Source: Halobiforma lacisalsi AJ5
GTDB lineage: Archaea > Halobacteriota > Halobacteria > Halobacteriales > Natrialbaceae
Direction: 5' to 3'
NCBI RefSeq assembly: GCF_000226975.2
Contig: NZ_CP019285.1
Span: 310,001 to 374,000, forward strand
Length of the DNA stretch: 64,000 nt
The notes under the pieces are model-generated. The model was given only the letters and a program-made list of their open reading frames with translations, had not been told where the DNA came from and ran no database searches. The translations under genes and the position numbers were made by a program. This document shows positions 8,503-18,830 of the stretch, in pieces. Each line of letters begins with the position of its first letter. The first letter of the stretch is position 1.

Positions 8503-9752
8503 GGTGACACCTCCGTCGGCGTCAACTCGTCCAGCACCTCGATCGCCTCGTCGGCGAAGGTGAAGTACTCGTACTCGACCGAGCCACCGTCTCCGTTCTC
8601 GTCGAACTCGATCTCGCCGGCCGCACCGCGGTAGTGGACCGGTTCACCGGCAGCCGCACGTTCGATCCCGTCGGCGAGGTCGCCGGGGAGAATCTCCGTT
8701 CCCTCACCGGCCGTTACCTCCCGCATCCGGTCGGCGATCGCCGGCCCGTCGTTCTCGCCGGCCGCGGCGTTCGCCAACAGAACTGCCGCCGCGGCGTCAT
8801 AACAGTTCGCGGCGAACAGTCCCGGATCGGCGTCGTACTCCTCGCGGTACAGCGACCGGAACTCCGCCTGTCCGGGTCCGCTCGAGGTCGGCGCGGTTCC
8901 GTACGCATCGATCCGATCCTCGACCCCCTCGATGACCGCCTCGTTTTGTAACCCGTCGCTGACGAACAGCGTCTCGTCGCCCGCGTGGTCGGCGTAGTAC
9001 TCCTCGAGCAGCGGTACCCCGCTTTCGGGATAGCTGATCAGGAAGAGTACGTCCGGATCGTCGGCAAGCGCCGTTTCCAGCGGATCGCCGTAGCCGCCAT
9101 CCCCGGAGGCGAACGACACCTGACGCTGAATCTCGCCGTCGAACGAGGCCGAAAACGCGCCCGAGAGCTGTCGGCCGTAATCCCCCGACGTGTAGAGCGT
9201 CGCCGCGGTGTTCGCCCCGTGTTCGGCGACGGCGAGTCGAGCAGCGATCACCGCCTGCAACGAGTCGACCGGTGCCGTCCGAAACGAGTAGCCCCGATCG
9301 TTCACGATCGACAGCGTCGGCGTCGTACTCGCGGGCGAACAGGAGACGACGTCCGACGGGATCGTTGCCCGCTGGATCATCTGTAGCGTTACGTCCGAGG
9401 CCGCTGCGCCAACGATCGCGGGCACGCCATCGTCGATCAATGCCCCCGCAGCGTCGACCGCGCTCACCGGCGACGTCTCCGAGTCGGCGACCTCGTGCTC
9501 GAGGTCGATGTCCGCGGATGCGGCATCCAGTTCCGCAGCGGGCAGCGTCACCCCGTTCAACAGCGCTTGTCCAGCTTGCTCGAGTTCGCCCGACAGCGGC
9601 AACACGATTCCGTACCGGAGAGTGCGATCCGAAAGCCGTGGGCGACTCTCCGCTCGATCGTCCGCGTCGGTCGTGAGACACCCGGCCGAAACCGAGAGCG
9701 CAGTTCCGCCGACCGCACCGAGGTATCCACGACGATTCCAGCAGTCGGTCAT
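8499..9752 (-). CDS. Periplasmic-binding-type lipoprotein (BasB/CosB-like, Leu/Ile/Val family)
   Basis: The 417-residue protein opens with a Tat-type leader (NRRGYLGAVGGTALS) and the lipobox SAGC, so it should be a lipid-anchored extracellular protein. The remainder is a type I periplasmic-binding fold: YGIVLPLSGELEQAGQALLNGV, VPAIVGAAASDVT, LYTSGDYGRQL and LFVSDGLQNEA, as in branched-chain amino-acid-binding proteins. No permease or ATPase genes are adjacent; instead it overlaps a chemoreceptor gene, the arrangement of BasB/BasT and CosB/CosT in Halobacterium. It therefore likely serves taxis rather than uptake. The ligand is probably a small amphiphile or amino acid but is not determinable here. 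Confidence 0.9.
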   Translation of the reverse strand: MTDCWNRRGYLGAVGGTALSVSAGCLTTDADDRAESRPRLSDRTLRYGIVLPLSGELEQAGQALLNGVTLPAAELDAASADIDLEHEVADSETSPVSAVDAAGALIDDGVPAIVGAAASDVTLQMIQRATIPSDVVSCSPASTTPTLSIVNDRGYSFRTAPVDSLQAVIAARLAVAEHGANTAATLYTSGDYGRQLSGAFSASFDGEIQRQVSFASGDGGYGDPLETALADDPDVLFLISYPESGVPLLEEYYADHAGDETLFVSDGLQNEAVIEGVEDRIDAYGTAPTSSGPGQAEFRSLYREEYDADPGLFAANCYDAAAAVLLANAAAGENDGPAIADRMREVTAGEGTEILPGDLADGIERAAAGEPVHYRGAAGEIEFDENGDGGSVEYEYFTFADEAIEVLDELTPTEVSP

Positions 9753-10037
9753 CGTTCGATCGATCCCGGACCCGTCGTTCTCGATCGGTGCATGTCCACA
9801 CTATTCATAACGGTCCGTTAACCAGACTCGAGCAAGAACGCATCAATATTCTGGCCATCTGGTTGAAGGAATCGTATTTCTGACCCAAAAAACCAATAAT
9901 AATTCTAATCAGAAACCACCACCACCAATAAATAATCAATTCTATCGTAGTTGAGACGGACGACGCCACCTCTCGTCATCGTCGACTCGATCGAGAGCCC
10001 CCGTCACGTCCGGCACGACGCGACACCACCCCCGTAA

Positions 10038-10062
10038 TTTCGTATCGCGATATGGAATTTAT
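10038..10062 (+). repeat. Left inverted-repeat element containing palindrome TATCGCGATA
   Basis: The element reads TTTC-G-TATCGCGATATGG-AATTTAT and contains the perfect 10-bp palindrome TATCGCGATA (10043-10052) followed by a TATA-box-like ATTTATTT. Its reverse complement recurs at 10912-10937 with about 22 of 25 positions conserved. Confidence 0.75.
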
Positions 10063-10911
10063 TTGCTAACGTGGAGTCGATTCGGGGGGATGGCCACCGG
10101 AGTATTCCAGTACGGATCGACTGCCCGAAGTTACACACCGATCCCTCGACCGCTGTGAAATCGGGTGACCAGCAACGAGGAGTCCGTGACGACGCGCTGG
10201 AATCACCCCGGGCAGGCCGATCGGGGATCGACGACCGGCGGGCAGAACGGAGGCCATGCCGTCTCGAGAGCAACACTTCAGTAGCTGCCCTCCGGAGCGT
10301 GGATTCTGCGGCGCTCGAGTTCCTTCCCGGAAACCGGTACGAACCGCAGTGGTTCGGTTCGGACCGGCTGTCGCCCGCGCACGAAAGGAACTACTACGAG
10401 CGTCAGTGGCCCGAGTCCGGTACACAGTCCGACTGTGTCCCCCCGGGGCGAGACCTGGAGTCGACAGCAGGCTCCACGCGGGACTGAACGAAGGACGCTC
10501 GAGCACAGTTCCGCCGGACGGTCGACGACGGTCGCACCGATCCAGCCTGGGAACCCCTCGACAGCCCAGGAGGACAGTACCCGGCCGACGAGCGGATCCC
10601 TCACGACCGGAGCAGATCCTAGAGAAAAAGCGAGCCGAACCCCTCGAGGTTCGACGTCGAGACGGTTCACGAAGCCGGGTGGAATCAATTCTGAGCGCAC
10701 ACTCGTTCGAAGGGACCGACCGGCCTGAATCGGGCGACCGTGCAGCGGCTCCGGAGAAGCGCTGGGACCACTCGAGACGTGGGGGTGTGCCGTTGACACG
10801 TCTGGTCGGCACTGCTCTGTGGATCCGCCCGCTGTGTTCCGGACGTAGGCGATCCGCTTCGTGGGGGTTTCGACCCGACGGTAACGGATCTCGACTCACG
10901 AAGACAGAGTC

Positions 10912-10937
10912 ATAAATCCCATATAGCGATATAGAAA
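10912..10937 (-). repeat. Right inverted-repeat element
   Basis: On the minus strand this reads TTTC-TA-TATCGCTATATGG-GATTTAT, an inverted copy of 10038-10062 with two or three substitutions and one extra base. The two copies face inward over about 850 bp and each ends in a TATA-like ATTTAT. Confidence 0.75.
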
Positions 10938-11050
10938 CCGTTCACTACAGGCAGCGTCGACTCCAGGGAGACCGAACTCGTCAATGACAGTCGATACACC
11001 GCCGACGAGTCGAGGTTGCGCCACCACAACCCCCTCCTGTGTTGGCAAGA

Positions 11051-11059
11051 GTACTTATA
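11051..11059 (+). promoter_or_regulatory. TATA box of the 132-residue protein gene
   Basis: TACTTATAC lies 26-34 bp upstream of the ATG at 11085, the spacing expected for a leaderless haloarchaeal transcript. Confidence 0.6.
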
Positions 11060-11084
11060 CGATGACGGGCGGGACTGGTAGCCG

Positions 11085-11483
11085 ATGACATCACAGAGGA
11101 ACGAGATACCGGACCCGGACCGATACGAATGGGAGTTCGAGAACCGGGACGGTGTCGGGATCTGGTTTATGAACGGCTGGCAAGGCTTTGCGGACGAAAC
11201 GCTCGAGGCGGCGAGCCAACACTACCGAGAGCGGGGGAAGCAGTCGGACATCGAAGCGACGGTCGCGGTCTTCGGTGACGAGACGAGCCTGCCGAAGGAA
11301 ACGCAGGAATACATGGGCGAAGAGTGGTCCGCAAACGGAGCGTACACGGGGGTCGAGAGGGTCGGGTTCGTGTCCGACGGGATCACGGCGATGGCGGTCA
11401 AATCCCGAATGGATATCGACGGTGCCGAAGTCGAGAGCTTCGACGATCTCGAGGCAGCCCTCGAGTGGGCTCGCGGCGCGTAA
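11085..11483 (+). CDS. Conserved hypothetical protein, STAS/SpoIIAA-like look
   Basis: The 132-residue acidic soluble protein has alternating beta-alpha elements: GVGIWFMNGWQGF, then an amphipathic helix, then IEATVAVFGDETSLP, GVERVGFVSDGITAMAVKS and a final helix LEAALEWARGA. This resembles a STAS/SpoIIAA-like fold, which often binds nucleotides or partners, but I cannot name the family with confidence. A clear TATA box supports the start. It lies 75 bp upstream of the Orc1/Cdc6-type gene in the same direction. Confidence 0.75.
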   Translation: MTSQRNEIPDPDRYEWEFENRDGVGIWFMNGWQGFADETLEAASQHYRERGKQSDIEATVAVFGDETSLPKETQEYMGEEWSANGAYTGVERVGFVSDGITAMAVKSRMDIDGAEVESFDDLEAALEWARGA

Positions 11484-11558
11484 AGGGGTTCGGAACTTTC
11501 GGAAGTTTCGGAAACGGGACGCCATCGTTTACTACGGTCGACGTACAACCGGACCGCT

Positions 11559-12629
11559 GTGATCGTCGACGACCGCGTCCTGCGCGAGGACTTCGTCCCC
11601 AGCGAGGTGGTTCATCGCCACGACGAGGTGAACCTCCTCTCGGAAACCCTGGAGCCGCTGTTGTACGATCGGCGGCCGGAACCCGCCTTCCTCTTCGGCC
11701 CGACGGGCGTCGGGAAGACCTGCATCGCCCGGTACACGCTTGCCCAGTTGCGCGAACAGGAACCCGACGTGCGTGTCGCCTACGTCAACTGCTGGCAGGA
11801 GTACACCAGGTTTCGCGTCCTCTACGGCGTCCTCTCGGAGATCGGGCGGGCGATCGACGTCCACCGATCGACCCCGAAGGACGAACTGTTCGGGAAACTC
11901 GCCGACGCGGACGACAACCCCATCGTCGTTGTCCTCGACGAGGTCGACCAACTCGAGGAGACGGCTGCGCTGTACGACCTCCACCGGCTGCCCCACGTCT
12001 CGGTCGTGCTGATCGCCAACCGCGAGGAGGAACTGTTCGCCGGATTCGACGACCGTGTCCGATCCAGACTCCGGGCCGGAACCCGAGTACGGCTCGATCG
12101 CTACGGGACCGACGAACTCGCCGCGATCCTCTCGAACCGCGCGGACGAGGCCCTCGAGCCCGACGCAGTCACCGCCGACCAGCTCCGGCGGATCGCCGAC
12201 GCGGCCTCGGGGGACGCACGAGTGGGAATCGGGATCCTCCGCTCGGCCGCCCACAGAGCCGAACGGCGTGGCCAGGGGTCGATCGACGCCGAGACCGTCA
12301 GGACGGCGATTCCCGATGCCAGGACGGCGATCAGGCGCAAGACGATTCAGGGACTGATCGAGGATCAACGAGTGCTGTACGACGTCATCGCAGCGGAGGG
12401 CGAGATCGAGCCGGGCGACCTCTACGCGGAGTACGAGCGACGGGTCGACGACCCGAAGACCGAGCGAACGCTTCGCAACTACCTGACGAAGATGGTCCAC
12501 TACGACCTGATCGAGGCAGTCGGGAAGCGCCGCGGCCGGACGTACCGGGTGGTCGACGAGGACGCTACCATCGACACCGACTCGGAGGGTGGATCCGACT
12601 CCGGGGTCGACGCCGACGAGTTACCCTGA
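11559..12629 (+). CDS. orc: Orc1/Cdc6 family replication initiator-like AAA+ protein
   Basis: The 356-residue protein has a Walker A motif (GPTGVGKT, about residue 47), a Walker B motif (VVVLDEVDQL, about residue 127), an arginine/sensor region (DDRVRSRL) and a C-terminal winged helix (about 265-335: IEDQRVLYDVIAAEGEIEPGDLY). This is the architecture of archaeal Orc1/Cdc6, which marks replication origins and loads MCM. Haloarchaea carry many paralogues, only some tied to active origins. The gene-free region about 0.5-1.8 kb upstream is a candidate origin-like sequence, though an intervening small gene and the lack of a clear origin-recognition-box core weaken that link. Confidence 0.92.
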   Translation: MIVDDRVLREDFVPSEVVHRHDEVNLLSETLEPLLYDRRPEPAFLFGPTGVGKTCIARYTLAQLREQEPDVRVAYVNCWQEYTRFRVLYGVLSEIGRAIDVHRSTPKDELFGKLADADDNPIVVVLDEVDQLEETAALYDLHRLPHVSVVLIANREEELFAGFDDRVRSRLRAGTRVRLDRYGTDELAAILSNRADEALEPDAVTADQLRRIADAASGDARVGIGILRSAAHRAERRGQGSIDAETVRTAIPDARTAIRRKTIQGLIEDQRVLYDVIAAEGEIEPGDLYAEYERRVDDPKTERTLRNYLTKMVHYDLIEAVGKRRGRTYRVVDEDATIDTDSEGGSDSGVDADELP

Positions 12630-12753
12630 CCCCGGTCCGGGCCGCGTCTTCCGAACGACCCCGGGGGACGCTCGATCTCGACGGTAGCGTGTTCGGCGCG
12701 AACACTGTCAGGAACGTATGAAAGAAGTGAAAACTGGTGATTCGAGCACTACA

Positions 12754-12759
12754 TTTATA
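12754..12759 (+). promoter_or_regulatory. TATA box of the PAS/GAF kinase operon
   Basis: TTTATA lies 34-39 bp before the ATG at 12793. It falls inside the open frame that begins at 12718, which argues that the upstream ATG is not used and that transcription starts near 12781. Confidence 0.65.
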
Positions 12760-12792
12760 CTCGAGAATCGACTTGTGGATAGCAGTCGAAGA

Positions 12793-15700
12793 ATGGATGT
12801 CTCCGACCCGGGCGAAGACTCGACCGGCGACCGTCGGGGCGGTCAGCGAAACGTTCTCACGGAGTTAGGGCAACTGGCACTCGAGTCGACCGATCTCGAG
12901 TCGCTGTGCTCCGAGACCGTCGACGCCGTTCGGGACGTGCTTCCGGTCGAGTACTGCGGTCTCTTCGTCGTTCACGAACCGGGAAAGCAGGAGGGACGAA
13001 CGAACCGAGTCGCGACCCTCCGTCATGGCGTCGGCTGGGAGACAGGCGCCCTCGGCTCCGCGACGGTTCCGGTCGACGGAAACGGCGGAGTCGTCGGACA
13101 TACGGCCGAGACTGGCGATGGGGTCGCCGTCGACGATATCACCGCCGAAGACCGGGTCGCCCGGGCGAACCTGCTCGAGCGCCACGGAATCGCGAGCGCA
13201 ACGACAGTCCCAGTCTTCGGCGGCTCGAACGAGGACGATCATGACCCCTGGGGCGTGCTTGGAGCGTTCTCGAGCGATACCCGGCCCCTCGACGAGGAGG
13301 ACCGAGACTTCCTGCGAAACGTCGCCGACCTGCTTGGATCGGCGATCGATACTTACGACGGATCGAATCGCCCACGAGCGGAAGACGGAGAGGCTTCCGA
13401 CGCCGGCTCCGAGCCGAACGTGGAATCGGAACTGAAGCCGGAACTGAAATCCGACGAGGTGAGCGAACCCGGAGCGGAGGGGACCGATCCGGCCGCCCTC
13501 GCCGACCAGCTCATGACGGCCAGCCCGGTCGGCGTCATCGTCGCCGATCCCGACGGGGACATCCTGCGCGTGAACGAACGAGCCGAAGAAATCACCGGCC
13601 GGGACCGGGACGAATTCACCACGATGGGGCACGGTGACCCACGGTGGGACACCGTCGACACCGACGGGCAGCCCCTGTCGAGCGAACGATTGCCGTTCAG
13701 CCGGGTGCTCGAGACGGGGGAACCGGTGTACGACGCGGAGTTCGGCATCCGACGGCCCGACGGAGAACGGGTCTGGATCATCGAGAACGCCGTCCCGGTC
13801 TCCGAACGTGACGACGATGGGATCACCGCCGTCGTCTCTGCCTTCGAGGACGTCACCGACGAGCGGCGCCTCGAGAGCGAACTCGAGACTACCTTCGAGC
13901 GGATCACGGACGCCTTCTTCGGGCTCGACGAGGAGTGGCGGTTCACGTACGTCAACGATCGCGCCCGGGAGTTGATCGATCCCGACGGAGAGGGATTGAT
14001 CGGCAGGAACCTCTGGGAGGCGTTCCCGGCGGCCGTCGACTCCACGTTCGAACGGGAGTACCGACGCGCGATGGCCGAGCAGGAATCGACGTCCTTCGAG
14101 GAGTACTTCCCGCCGCTGTCGACCTGGTTCGAGGTCCACGCCTACCCCTCCGAGAGCGGTCTCTCTGTGTACTTCCGCGACGTCACCGAGCGCAAGAAGA
14201 CCCAACAGGAGTTGCGCGAGAACAACCGGACGCTGCAACGGCTCTACGAGATCACCGCCGACAGCGAGCGCTCCTTCGACGAGAAGCTCCGGGAGTTGCT
14301 CGAACTGGGCCGGAACCGGCTCGGCCTCGAGGTCGGCTACCTGGCGATGGCCGACGAGGAGGGGGACCGGTTCGAGGTCACCCACGCAGTAAGCGAGGAC
14401 GACCGCCTCCAGCCCGGGACGGAGATGCCGCTGTCGGACACGTACTGCCAGCGGACGGTCGAGGGCGACGGGCTGCTCGCGTTCGCGGACGATCCGACCG
14501 GCCCGGATGGGGCCGGTGGCACCGAAGGACCGATCGACGCGGACACCTACGAAACGTGGGGCGTCGACTCCTACGTCGGCAGTCGGATCACCGTCGACGA
14601 CGAGCTCTTCGGTACGCTCTGTTTCGAGAGCGAAGCGCCGCGATCGGACCCGTTCACGCCCGCCGAACGCTCGTTCGTCGAACTCGCCTCGCAGTGGGTC
14701 AGCCACGAACTCGAGCGCCGGCGCAGACAGCGCCAGCTCGAGGAGAGCGAACGCCGGTACCGGACGTTGATCGAGAACTTCCCGAACGGGGCCGTCGCGC
14801 TGGTCGATCGCGACCTCCGGTACGTCACCTTCGGCGGGACGCTGGAAGGGAGCGCGGACATCGAAGGGCGGGAACTCGAAGAGGAGCCCCTCGAGCGGGC
14901 ACTCCCCCCGGCCATCGCGGACGTGGTCGTTCCCAACTACGAGGCCGCCCTCGAGGGGCAGCGCGCGTCCTTCGAGGAGGTGATAGACGGCAGGACCTAC
15001 CAGTTCCACTTCACGCCGGTTCGGGACGCGAAGGGGGAGGTCGTCGCGGCGATGGGCATGTCCCAGGACGTGACCGAGCGCAAGGAAACCGAGCGCAAAC
15101 TCCGGGATCGGGAACGGCGTCTCGAGCAGTTCAAGCAGTACACCGACGACGTGCTGGACGCGATCGACGACGTGTTCTACGTGCTCGACGAGAACGGAAG
15201 TTTCCGTCGCTGGAACGAGAGCCTGCCGACGGTGACCGGCTATACGGACGCCGAAATCGACGCGATGAACGCGATGGAGCTCTTCGAGGGCGAGGACAGG
15301 GAGACGATCACGACCGCGATCGACGAGGTCTTCGAGACTGGCCACACGCGCGTCGAAGCGGAACTCGTGACGAAATCCGGCGAGCGAATCCCCTACGAGT
15401 TCGCCGCGAGCGCCCTCGAAAACCCCGACGGCGAGCAGGTCCTGACGGGGATCGGCCGTGACATCACCGCACGGCGGAACAGACAGCGCCAGCTCGAGTC
15501 GCTGGTCGCGGATCTCGAGGAGTCGAACGAACGGCTCGAACAGTTCGCCTACGCTGCCTCCCACGACCTTCAGGAACCGCTGCGGATGGTCTCGAGCTAC
15601 CTGACGCTGGTCGAACGGCGGTACGCGGACGAACTCGACGAGGACGGCAGAGAGTTTATCGAGTTCGCCGTGGACGGTGCCGAACGGATGCAGGAGATGA

Positions 15701-16413
15701 TCGACGGCCTCCTCGCGTACTCCCGGGTCGACACACAAGGAGATCCGTTCGAGCCGGTCGACGTCGACGCCGTCCTCGAGGACGTACTCGCCGACCTCGA
15801 GGTGCGAATCGCGGAGACGGGGGCTGACGTCACGGTCGAGTCGCTGCCGACGGTCTACGGCGATCCCGACCAGCTCCGGCAGCTGTTCCAGAACTTGATC
15901 GACAACGCGCTCACCTACGACGACGACGGGCCCCCGGAGGTAACCGTGTTCGCCGAACTCGAGCCAGAATCCGAATCCAAACGGGACGGCGACGCGTGGA
16001 AAATCTCGGTTCGGGACGAGGGGATCGGAATCGATCCCGACGACGCGGAGCGGATCTTCCGGGTGTTCGATCGGCTCCACACCGTCGACGAGTACTCGGG
16101 AACCGGGATCGGACTCGCACTCTGTCAGCGCATCGTCGAACGCCACGACGGCGACATCTGGGTCGACTCCGAACCCGGCGAGGGGTCGACGTTTACCGTT
16201 CGGTTGCCCGCCACGGCGGAGTCCCGCTCCGGCGAGACGGCGCGGTCGATGACCGAGTCGGCAGGGAGAGCGGGTGACGTGGCACCCGAGAGGCGTGCCG
16301 GCCGCCAACACGAGCGAAACCGGGGACGAACACGCGGCCGCGGTCGCGAGAGTGAAAGCGGAAGGCGTAACGGAACCGGGACCCGAGAGTCAACGACGGA
16401 CGAGACTAGATAG
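12793..16413 (+). CDS. Multi-PAS/GAF sensor histidine kinase
   Basis: This soluble 1206-residue kinase has no membrane segment. Domains in order: GAF (about 30-180), PAS (about 235-355), PAS (about 358-475), GAF (about 485-640), PAS (about 652-770), PAS (about 778-898), HisKA (about 905-985) with phospho-acceptor His924 in [13 protein letters not shown], and HATPase_c (about 1020-1140) with [16 protein letters not shown] and [10 protein letters not shown]. The HisKA type is that of phytochrome-like kinases. The stop is one base before the receiver gene's ATG, so the pair is almost certainly one operon. The 60-residue C-terminal tail is Arg/Gly/Glu-rich. Signals sensed by the GAF/PAS domains are unknown. 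Confidence 0.93.
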   Translation: MDVSDPGEDSTGDRRGGQRNVLTELGQLALESTDLESLCSETVDAVRDVLPVEYCGLFVVHEPGKQEGRTNRVATLRHGVGWETGALGSATVPVDGNGGVVGHTAETGDGVAVDDITAEDRVARANLLERHGIASATTVPVFGGSNEDDHDPWGVLGAFSSDTRPLDEEDRDFLRNVADLLGSAIDTYDGSNRPRAEDGEASDAGSEPNVESELKPELKSDEVSEPGAEGTDPAALADQLMTASPVGVIVADPDGDILRVNERAEEITGRDRDEFTTMGHGDPRWDTVDTDGQPLSSERLPFSRVLETGEPVYDAEFGIRRPDGERVWIIENAVPVSERDDDGITAVVSAFEDVTDERRLESELETTFERITDAFFGLDEEWRFTYVNDRARELIDPDGEGLIGRNLWEAFPAAVDSTFEREYRRAMAEQESTSFEEYFPPLSTWFEVHAYPSESGLSVYFRDVTERKKTQQELRENNRTLQRLYEITADSERSFDEKLRELLELGRNRLGLEVGYLAMADEEGDRFEVTHAVSEDDRLQPGTEMPLSDTYCQRTVEGDGLLAFADDPTGPDGAGGTEGPIDADTYETWGVDSYVGSRITVDDELFGTLCFESEAPRSDPFTPAERSFVELASQWVSHELERRRRQRQLEESERRYRTLIENFPNGAVALVDRDLRYVTFGGTLEGSADIEGRELEEEPLERALPPAIADVVVPNYEAALEGQRASFEEVIDGRTYQFHFTPVRDAKGEVVAAMGMSQDVTERKETERKLRDRERRLEQFKQYTDDVLDAIDDVFYVLDENGSFRRWNESLPTVTGYTDAEIDAMNAMELFEGEDRETITTAIDEVFETGHTRVEAELVTKSGERIPYEFAASALENPDGEQVLTGIGRDITARRNRQRQLESLVADLEESNERLEQFAYAASHDLQEPLRMVSSYLTLVERRYADELDEDGREFIEFAVDGAERMQEMIDGLLAYSRVDTQGDPFEPVDVDAVLEDVLADLEVRIAETGADVTVESLPTVYGDPDQLRQLFQNLIDNALTYDDDGPPEVTVFAELEPESESKRDGDAWKISVRDEGIGIDPDDAERIFRVFDRLHTVDEYSGTGIGLALCQRIVERHDGDIWVDSEPGEGSTFTVRLPATAESRSGETARSMTESAGRAGDVAPERRAGRQHERNRGRTRGRGRESESGRRNGTGTRESTTDETR

Positions 16414-16414
16414 G

Positions 16415-16879
16415 ATGACAGAGATGTACTCGAGTGGTCCCGAGCCGGCACGGATCCTGTTGGTCGAGGACAACCCCGGAGACGTCCGGCTGACCCGGGA
16501 GGCGTTCGAAGCGGCCCGGATCGAGAGCGATCTCTACGTCGTCTCCGACGGTGCCGAAGCCCTCGAGTTCCTCGAGCAACGCGGCGAGTACGAGGACGCG
16601 CCGCGGCCGGATCTCGTGTTGCTCGATCTCAATCTGCCGCGGGCGAGCGGAGAAGAGGTTCTGACGGAGCTCAAGGACGATCCGGAGCTTCGTACGATCC
16701 CGGTGATCGTGTTGACGAGTTCCCGGGCGGAAGAGGACATCGTCCGCTCGTACGAACTCCATGCCAACGCTTACCTGACGAAGCCGGTCGATCCTGACGA
16801 GTTCATCGAGACGATCCGTGCCTTCGAGGAGTTCTGGTTCACGGTCGTCCATCTGCCTTCGGAGGTCGAGGAATCATGA
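16415..16879 (+). CDS. Single-domain response regulator (Rcp1-like)
   Basis: The 154-residue protein is one receiver domain: [10 protein letters not shown] (acidic pocket), phospho-acceptor Asp71 in LVLLDLNLP, the conserved Thr/Ser in VIVLTSS and the Lys in YLTKPVDP. There is no output domain. Its long alpha4-side sequence ([16 protein letters not shown]) is typical of Rcp1, the partner of cyanobacterial phytochrome kinase Cph1, and it directly follows a kinase of matching HisKA type. The start was set at 16415, one base past the kinase stop. It overlaps the next regulator by 4 bp (ATGA). Confidence 0.93.
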   Translation: MTEMYSSGPEPARILLVEDNPGDVRLTREAFEAARIESDLYVVSDGAEALEFLEQRGEYEDAPRPDLVLLDLNLPRASGEEVLTELKDDPELRTIPVIVLTSSRAEEDIVRSYELHANAYLTKPVDPDEFIETIRAFEEFWFTVVHLPSEVEES

Positions 16880-18642
16880 GCGAACCCGATACACCGATCG
16901 AACGCAATCGAGGTACAGCGACGGACGACCAAGACCGAGACCGAGACCGAGACGAAGACGACCACGTTCGAGAACGGGAGGACCCCCAGGGACGCGACGA
17001 TACCCTCGAGATCCTCCTTATCGAGGACAACCCCGGCGACGCGCGGCTCATCGAGGAGATGCTCCGGGACACGGAGGAACTCACACAGCGGATCGATCCG
17101 ACCGAGACCTCCGGAACGAAACCCGACATCACCCGCGAAAGCCGGCTCGAGGACGGCCTCGAGTCCCTCGAGAACGAGACGGTCGACGTGGTGTTGCTCG
17201 ACCTCAACCTGCCGGACAGCAGCGGTCTCGAGACGCTCGATACCGTCGACGACGAGGCCGACACGACGCCGATCGTGGTGTTGACTGGAGTCCGGGATCA
17301 GGGAGTCGGCGTCCAGGCGATCCAGCGCGGTGCCCAGGACTTCCTCGTGAAAGACGAAGTAACGAGCGAACTCCTGGTGCGAACGATTCACCACGCGATC
17401 GAACGGGCGCTCCAGGAGCGCGAACGCCGCCGCCAGCGCGAGCAACTCGAGACGCTCAACCGTCTCAATCGGATCGGTCACGACATCACCCACGCGGTGA
17501 TCACGACCGAGACCCGGGCGGAACTCGAACAGGAGGTCTGTGACCGGCTCGTCGCGGACGACGCCTACCACTTCGCGTGGATGGGGGCGGTCAACCCCGG
17601 GAGCGACAACATCGTTCCGAAGGCGGCGGCCGGCGAGGAGGACGGCTACCTCGAGTCCGTCGAGATGAGCACCGACGACGGGGCGGACGTCGGCAAGGGA
17701 CCGGCGGGGCAGGCGATCCGTACCGGGGAAGTACAGGTGTGCAACGACGTCGAGACCGACCCCGAATTCGAACCCTGGCGAGCGGAAGCCCGCAAACGGG
17801 GGTTCCGCTCCGTCGCCGGGATTCCGATCATCCACGAGGACCTCGTCTATGGCGTGTTACTGGTCTACTCGGCGTCGCGTCGCGCCTTCACGAGTCCGGT
17901 CACGACGATCCTTTCGCGGATCGGGGACGTCGTCGCCCACGCGATCACGGCCATCGAACGCCGCGACGCGCTCGTCAGCGACGCCGTCATCGAACTCGAG
18001 TTCCGAATCAAAGGGATGGCCGAGGAGGTGGTCGAGCTCTCGGCGACGGAGTCGTGTCGGGTCGAGTTCGAACAGCTCGTCCACGGTGACGATACGCTGC
18101 TGGCCTACGGATCGGCCGAGGGCGTTTCCGAGGAGCGGTTCCAGGAGGCCGTCGAGGAGACGAACGGGATCGAGGACGTCCGATTCCTCTCGGTCAGGCG
18201 CGACGAGTTCGAGTTCGAACTGCTCTCGCCGGCCGCCGTCGAGCTTTTCGACACCATCGCGACCTACGGCGGACGCATCAAGTCCGCCACCATCGAGGAC
18301 GGGGAGTTCCGGTTCATCGTCGAACTCCCCCGCGGCCGGGACACCCGCCAGTTGATCGAACTCATCAAGGACCAGCGCCCCGATGCCACCTACCTCGCCC
18401 AGCGGACCACTGAACGGGGCGACCACTCGGAATCGAATCCGACGACCGTTCTCGAGGGTGACCTCACGGAAAAACAGCGGGCCGCCCTCGAGACGGCCTA
18501 CTTCGCGGGGTACTTCGACTGGCCGCGCGAGAGTACCGGCGAGGATATCGCCGAACGCCTCGGTATCTCGCCCGCGACGTTCAACCAGCACCTCCGGACG
18601 GCCGAGCGGAAGTTCTTCGATTCGGTTCTCGGCGAGGAGTGA
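16876..18642 (+). CDS. Receiver-GAF-HTH_10 transcription regulator (Bat-like)
   Basis: The 588-residue protein combines a receiver domain (about 45-170; IEDNPGD, phospho-Asp in [13 protein letters not shown]), a GAF domain (about 200-360), a Bat-type GAF/HTH-associated region (about 370-510) and a C-terminal HTH_10 DNA-binding domain ([24 protein letters not shown]... [16 protein letters not shown]). HTH_10 is the output domain of bacterioopsin activator Bat. Translation is coupled to the upstream receiver gene by an ATGA overlap. The operon thus runs from sensing (kinase) through a phosphorelay to DNA binding. Target promoters are unknown. Confidence 0.93.
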   Translation: MSEPDTPIERNRGTATDDQDRDRDRDEDDHVREREDPQGRDDTLEILLIEDNPGDARLIEEMLRDTEELTQRIDPTETSGTKPDITRESRLEDGLESLENETVDVVLLDLNLPDSSGLETLDTVDDEADTTPIVVLTGVRDQGVGVQAIQRGAQDFLVKDEVTSELLVRTIHHAIERALQERERRRQREQLETLNRLNRIGHDITHAVITTETRAELEQEVCDRLVADDAYHFAWMGAVNPGSDNIVPKAAAGEEDGYLESVEMSTDDGADVGKGPAGQAIRTGEVQVCNDVETDPEFEPWRAEARKRGFRSVAGIPIIHEDLVYGVLLVYSASRRAFTSPVTTILSRIGDVVAHAITAIERRDALVSDAVIELEFRIKGMAEEVVELSATESCRVEFEQLVHGDDTLLAYGSAEGVSEERFQEAVEETNGIEDVRFLSVRRDEFEFELLSPAAVELFDTIATYGGRIKSATIEDGEFRFIVELPRGRDTRQLIELIKDQRPDATYLAQRTTERGDHSESNPTTVLEGDLTEKQRAALETAYFAGYFDWPRESTGEDIAERLGISPATFNQHLRTAERKFFDSVLGEE

Positions 18643-18830
18643 CCGTCTCCGACCGGCTACCGACCTCGGCTTTCGCCATCAGCGGGCGCGTCGATCGCGG
18701 TCCAGCCGCGGACGGGCGCGAGGTCGACTCGAGCGGTCCACGGCGGCCGGTCGGGACTCGACGGAACAGTCGTTCGACCCGGAGCGGTCGCTCGAGAAAA
18801 GAGGGACGACTCGAATCGCTAAAAAACAGC

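Larger units (their letters stand above)
9753..11084. other. 1.3-kb gene-free region with AT-rich segment and inverted repeats
   Basis: No convincing gene was found in either strand. Open frames exist (for example 10066-10899 minus, 10256-10915 plus) but their products are Arg/Ser/Pro-rich and not acidic, unlike every real gene here. Bases 9840-9960 are strikingly AT-rich (AATAATAATTCTAATC, AATAAATAATCAATTC). An imperfect inverted repeat lies at 10038-10062 and 10912-10937. Runs of five or more G occur on both strands (for example CGTGGGGGT at about 10778 and 10860; CACCCCCG at about 10028). An Orc1/Cdc6-type gene follows one gene downstream, so an origin-like or RNA-producing region is possible. 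Confidence 0.6.

Noticed and set aside
10066-10899. Long minus-strand open frame in the gene-free region
   Set aside because: Its product is Arg/Ser/Pro-rich, not acidic, has no recognisable domain, and two other frames are equally open.
12865-16311. 1148-residue minus-strand frame opposite the histidine kinase
   Set aside because: Antisense shadow of the kinase; no promoter or domain was found.
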